Of a stretch of 7,004 nt of DNA, positions 5,787 to 7,004 are shown in pieces. The DNA is taken from NCBI GenBank assembly GCA_902465755.1, contig CABQOK010000072.1:1-7004 (forward strand), written 5' to 3'. The notes under the pieces are model-generated. The model was given only the letters and a program-made list of their open reading frames with translations, ran no database searches and was not told the origin of the DNA. This stretch comes from an uncultured Anaerococcus sp. (GTDB lineage Bacteria > Bacillota > Clostridia > Tissierellales > Peptoniphilaceae). The position numbers and the translations under genes are program-made. How positions within the stretch are numbered: position 1 is the first letter of the stretch; each line of letters starts with the position of its first letter.

Positions 5787-6809
5787 TCAGCCCTCCTTTG
5801 CTGGGTATTGGTCGTTATATCTTTGGATTGCATCGTAGAAAGGAGTTAGCTTGTCATTTCTTTCAAGTACTTCCTTTGTAAGTGGTGCCACAGCATCTAC
5901 GAAAGGTTTTTGGTCAGGATAGGTAAATTCTACTCCCATTTCGCTTGCTTTTTCCTTAGCCTTATCTACTGCGATTTTCCATTCTTTTCTTTGAACTTCG
6001 TTTAAAACTTCAAATCCCTCATCGAAGACTTTTCTATCTTCTTCTGGGAGAGCTTCTAGCCAGTTGTAGTTTGCGATTACGATATCTGGAACCATTTGGT
6101 GCATATCGTAAGAATAGTACTTGCACACTTCTCCGTGGCCATTGTCTGTAAGACTCATCTCGTTGTTTTCTGCCCCATCGATAATACCTGATTGAAGAGC
6201 AGTATATACCTCCCCAAAGCCCATAGGTGATGCAGAAGATCCTAATAGGTCCATCATCCTAACATTGGTTGGAGATTGTTGAACTCTTATCTTTAATCCC
6301 TTGAGGTCTTCTGGAGAATTTACTGGCTTATCCTTGGTATAGAAGGATCTAGAACCTGCATCGAGCCAAGCAACTCCTTCAAAGCCACCTTCTCTTGTAG
6401 ATTCAAAAATAGGCTTAACAATTTCTGGATCGTCCATTACATGATGGTAGGCTTCGCTTGACGCGAAAAGATATGGGAGGTTAAAGATCTCCCAAACATC
6501 ATTGAAAGTCTCAAGGATTGCGTTACTTGCAACACAAATATTAATCGCTCCTGTTTGGGTTAGCTGCACCATATCGATTTGTGAGCCCAAAAGCTCTGAT
6601 GGGTAGACTTGGATGTCATACTTATCTCCAAGCTTATCTTCTACATATTCCTCAAAAGCCAGAAGTCCCAAGTGAGTTGGGTGGTTTTGGGATTGGTTGT
6701 GGCCGACTCTTATAATAGTCTTTTGGCTCTCGCCTCCTGCCTTTGAACAAGCAGTAAATATAAGAGCAAAAATAACAGCCATAAAAATAGTTTTAAATTT
6801 ACTTTTCAT
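5787..6809 (-). CDS. dctP: TRAP transporter solute-binding lipoprotein DctP, probably for a sugar acid
   Basis: Surface lipoprotein that captures the substrate for DctQM; Gram-positive TRAP binding proteins are lipid-anchored. The 340 residues start with a lipoprotein signal ending in F-T-A-C (Cys21), followed by S-K-A-G-G. The mature domain shows I-R-V-G-H-N-Q-S-Q-N-H-P-T-H (33-46), W-L-D-A-G-S-R-S-F-Y (148-157), D-L-K-G-L-K-I-R-V-Q (168-177) and M-G-F-G-E-V-Y-T-A-L-Q-S-G (196-208), then D-G-A-E-N-N (211-216). Arg175 matches the conserved arginine that pairs with the ligand carboxylate in this family; Arg154 may also bind. The W-L-D-A-G-S-R-S-F-Y and A-E-N-N blocks resemble what I recall of uronate-type binders, but this is from memory. 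The ATG at 6822-6824 would put the ribosome site inside the gene, so I chose the ATG at 6807-6809. It lies 18 nt after the repressor stop. Confidence 0.93.
   Translation of the reverse strand: MKSKFKTIFMAVIFALIFTACSKAGGESQKTIIRVGHNQSQNHPTHLGLLAFEEYVEDKLGDKYDIQVYPSELLGSQIDMVQLTQTGAINICVASNAILETFNDVWEIFNLPYLFASSEAYHHVMDDPEIVKPIFESTREGGFEGVAWLDAGSRSFYTKDKPVNSPEDLKGLKIRVQQSPTNVRMMDLLGSSASPMGFGEVYTALQSGIIDGAENNEMSLTDNGHGEVCKYYSYDMHQMVPDIVIANYNWLEALPEEDRKVFDEGFEVLNEVQRKEWKIAVDKAKEKASEMGVEFTYPDQKPFVDAVAPLTKEVLERNDKLTPFYDAIQRYNDQYPAKEG
5792..5799 (-). promoter_or_regulatory. Ribosome binding site that decides the dctQ start
   Basis: AAAGGAGG on the minus strand, inside the last codons of dctP and six bases before the dctQ ATG. 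It excludes the longer dctQ reading that starts upstream within dctP. Confidence 0.85.
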
Positions 6810-6813
6810 ATTC

Positions 6814-6821
6814 TCTCCTTT
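6814..6821 (-). promoter_or_regulatory. Ribosome binding site that decides the dctP start
   Basis: AAAGGAGA on the minus strand, with GGAG five bases before the ATG at 6807-6809. The upstream in-frame ATG (6822-6824) overlaps this site, has no site of its own and would add five residues in front of a normal lipoprotein signal. Confidence 0.85.
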
Positions 6822-6827
6822 CATAAA

Positions 6828-7004
6828 TTAAACAGTTTCTTTCTCTACTAGCTTCGCCTTAACCATGATATTACTACTAGCTTCTTCCCCCTTCATAATT
6901 TTAAATAAATTGCTCACAGCAAGGTCTACTTGCTTATCTATCCTCTGATCTATAGACGTGATAGTTTGATTGGTAAAGTTAGTGGCGTCTATATTATCAA
7001 AACC
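6828..7004 (-). CDS. LacI-family transcriptional regulator, C-terminal fragment (runs off the window)
   Basis: The last 58 residues of a longer gene, beginning G-F-D-N-I-D-A and ending L-V-E-K-E-T-V before TAA (6828-6830). G-F-D-N-I followed by an I-T-S-I-D-Q-R strand, an amphipathic helix (D-K-Q-V-D-L-A-V-S-N-L-F-K-I-M) and a short final strand is the usual end of the LacI/GalR effector-binding domain. The DNA-binding domain is outside the window, so the operator cannot be deduced. The stop is 18 nt from the dctP start with no room for a promoter or terminator, so the repressor is probably the first gene of the operon it controls, with negative autoregulation. A KdgR-like role in uronate use is inferred from the neighbours only. 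Confidence 0.85.
   Translation of the reverse strand, partial: GFDNIDATNFTNQTITSIDQRIDKQVDLAVSNLFKIMKGEEASSNIMVKAKLVEKETV

Overview
The window is a compact, A+T-rich stretch from a low-GC Firmicute. Shine-Dalgarno sites are strong (AAAGGAG type), both binding proteins are lipoproteins, and the codon use is AT-rich. The style suggests an anaerobic, host-associated member of the Clostridia/Tissierellia, possibly of the Anaerococcus/Peptoniphilus kind; that placement is an impression from sequence style, not a search. Every gene lies on the minus strand, so the biological order runs from high to low coordinates.

Region 1 (7004 down to about 2801) is a sugar-acid uptake and catabolism operon. 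It begins with the C-terminal end of a LacI-family repressor, cut by the window edge. Then come the three genes of a TRAP transporter: dctP (lipoprotein binding protein), dctQ (small membrane subunit) and dctM (large membrane subunit). These are packed with an 18-nt gap, a 1-nt gap and a 4-nt ATGA overlap. A gap of about 100 nt with a small hairpin follows, then a PfkB-family kinase best matched to 2-keto-3-deoxygluconate (KDG) kinase, then a strong intrinsic terminator. The simplest reading is import of a hexuronate or KDG-like acid by the TRAP system, phosphorylation of KDG to KDPG by the kinase, and control by the repressor. The aldolase and the isomerase/dehydratase genes are not in the window and would have to lie elsewhere, perhaps beyond the repressor.

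Region 2 (about 2801 down to 1) is a phosphate-starvation operon, pstS-pstC-pstA-pstB, with only the first seven codons of pstB present. Upstream of pstS are TTTACA-like direct repeats at an 11-bp period, which fits a PhoP/PhoB-type binding site. The last repeat doubles as the -35 of a promoter with a 17-bp spacer.

The most interesting feature is the PstS protein, which appears circularly permuted. After the lipoprotein signal and an acidic linker it starts with the block that is normally in the middle of PstS (the REDGSGT phosphate-binding loop), runs to the usual C-terminal block, and only then gives the usual N-terminal block (GSTSVTP). It stops where the middle block would normally follow. 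The gene is otherwise intact and well placed, so this looks like a real protein architecture and not a broken gene.

I see no RNA genes, CRISPR arrays, insertion sequences or other mobile elements, and no gene-free stretch longer than about 150 bases.
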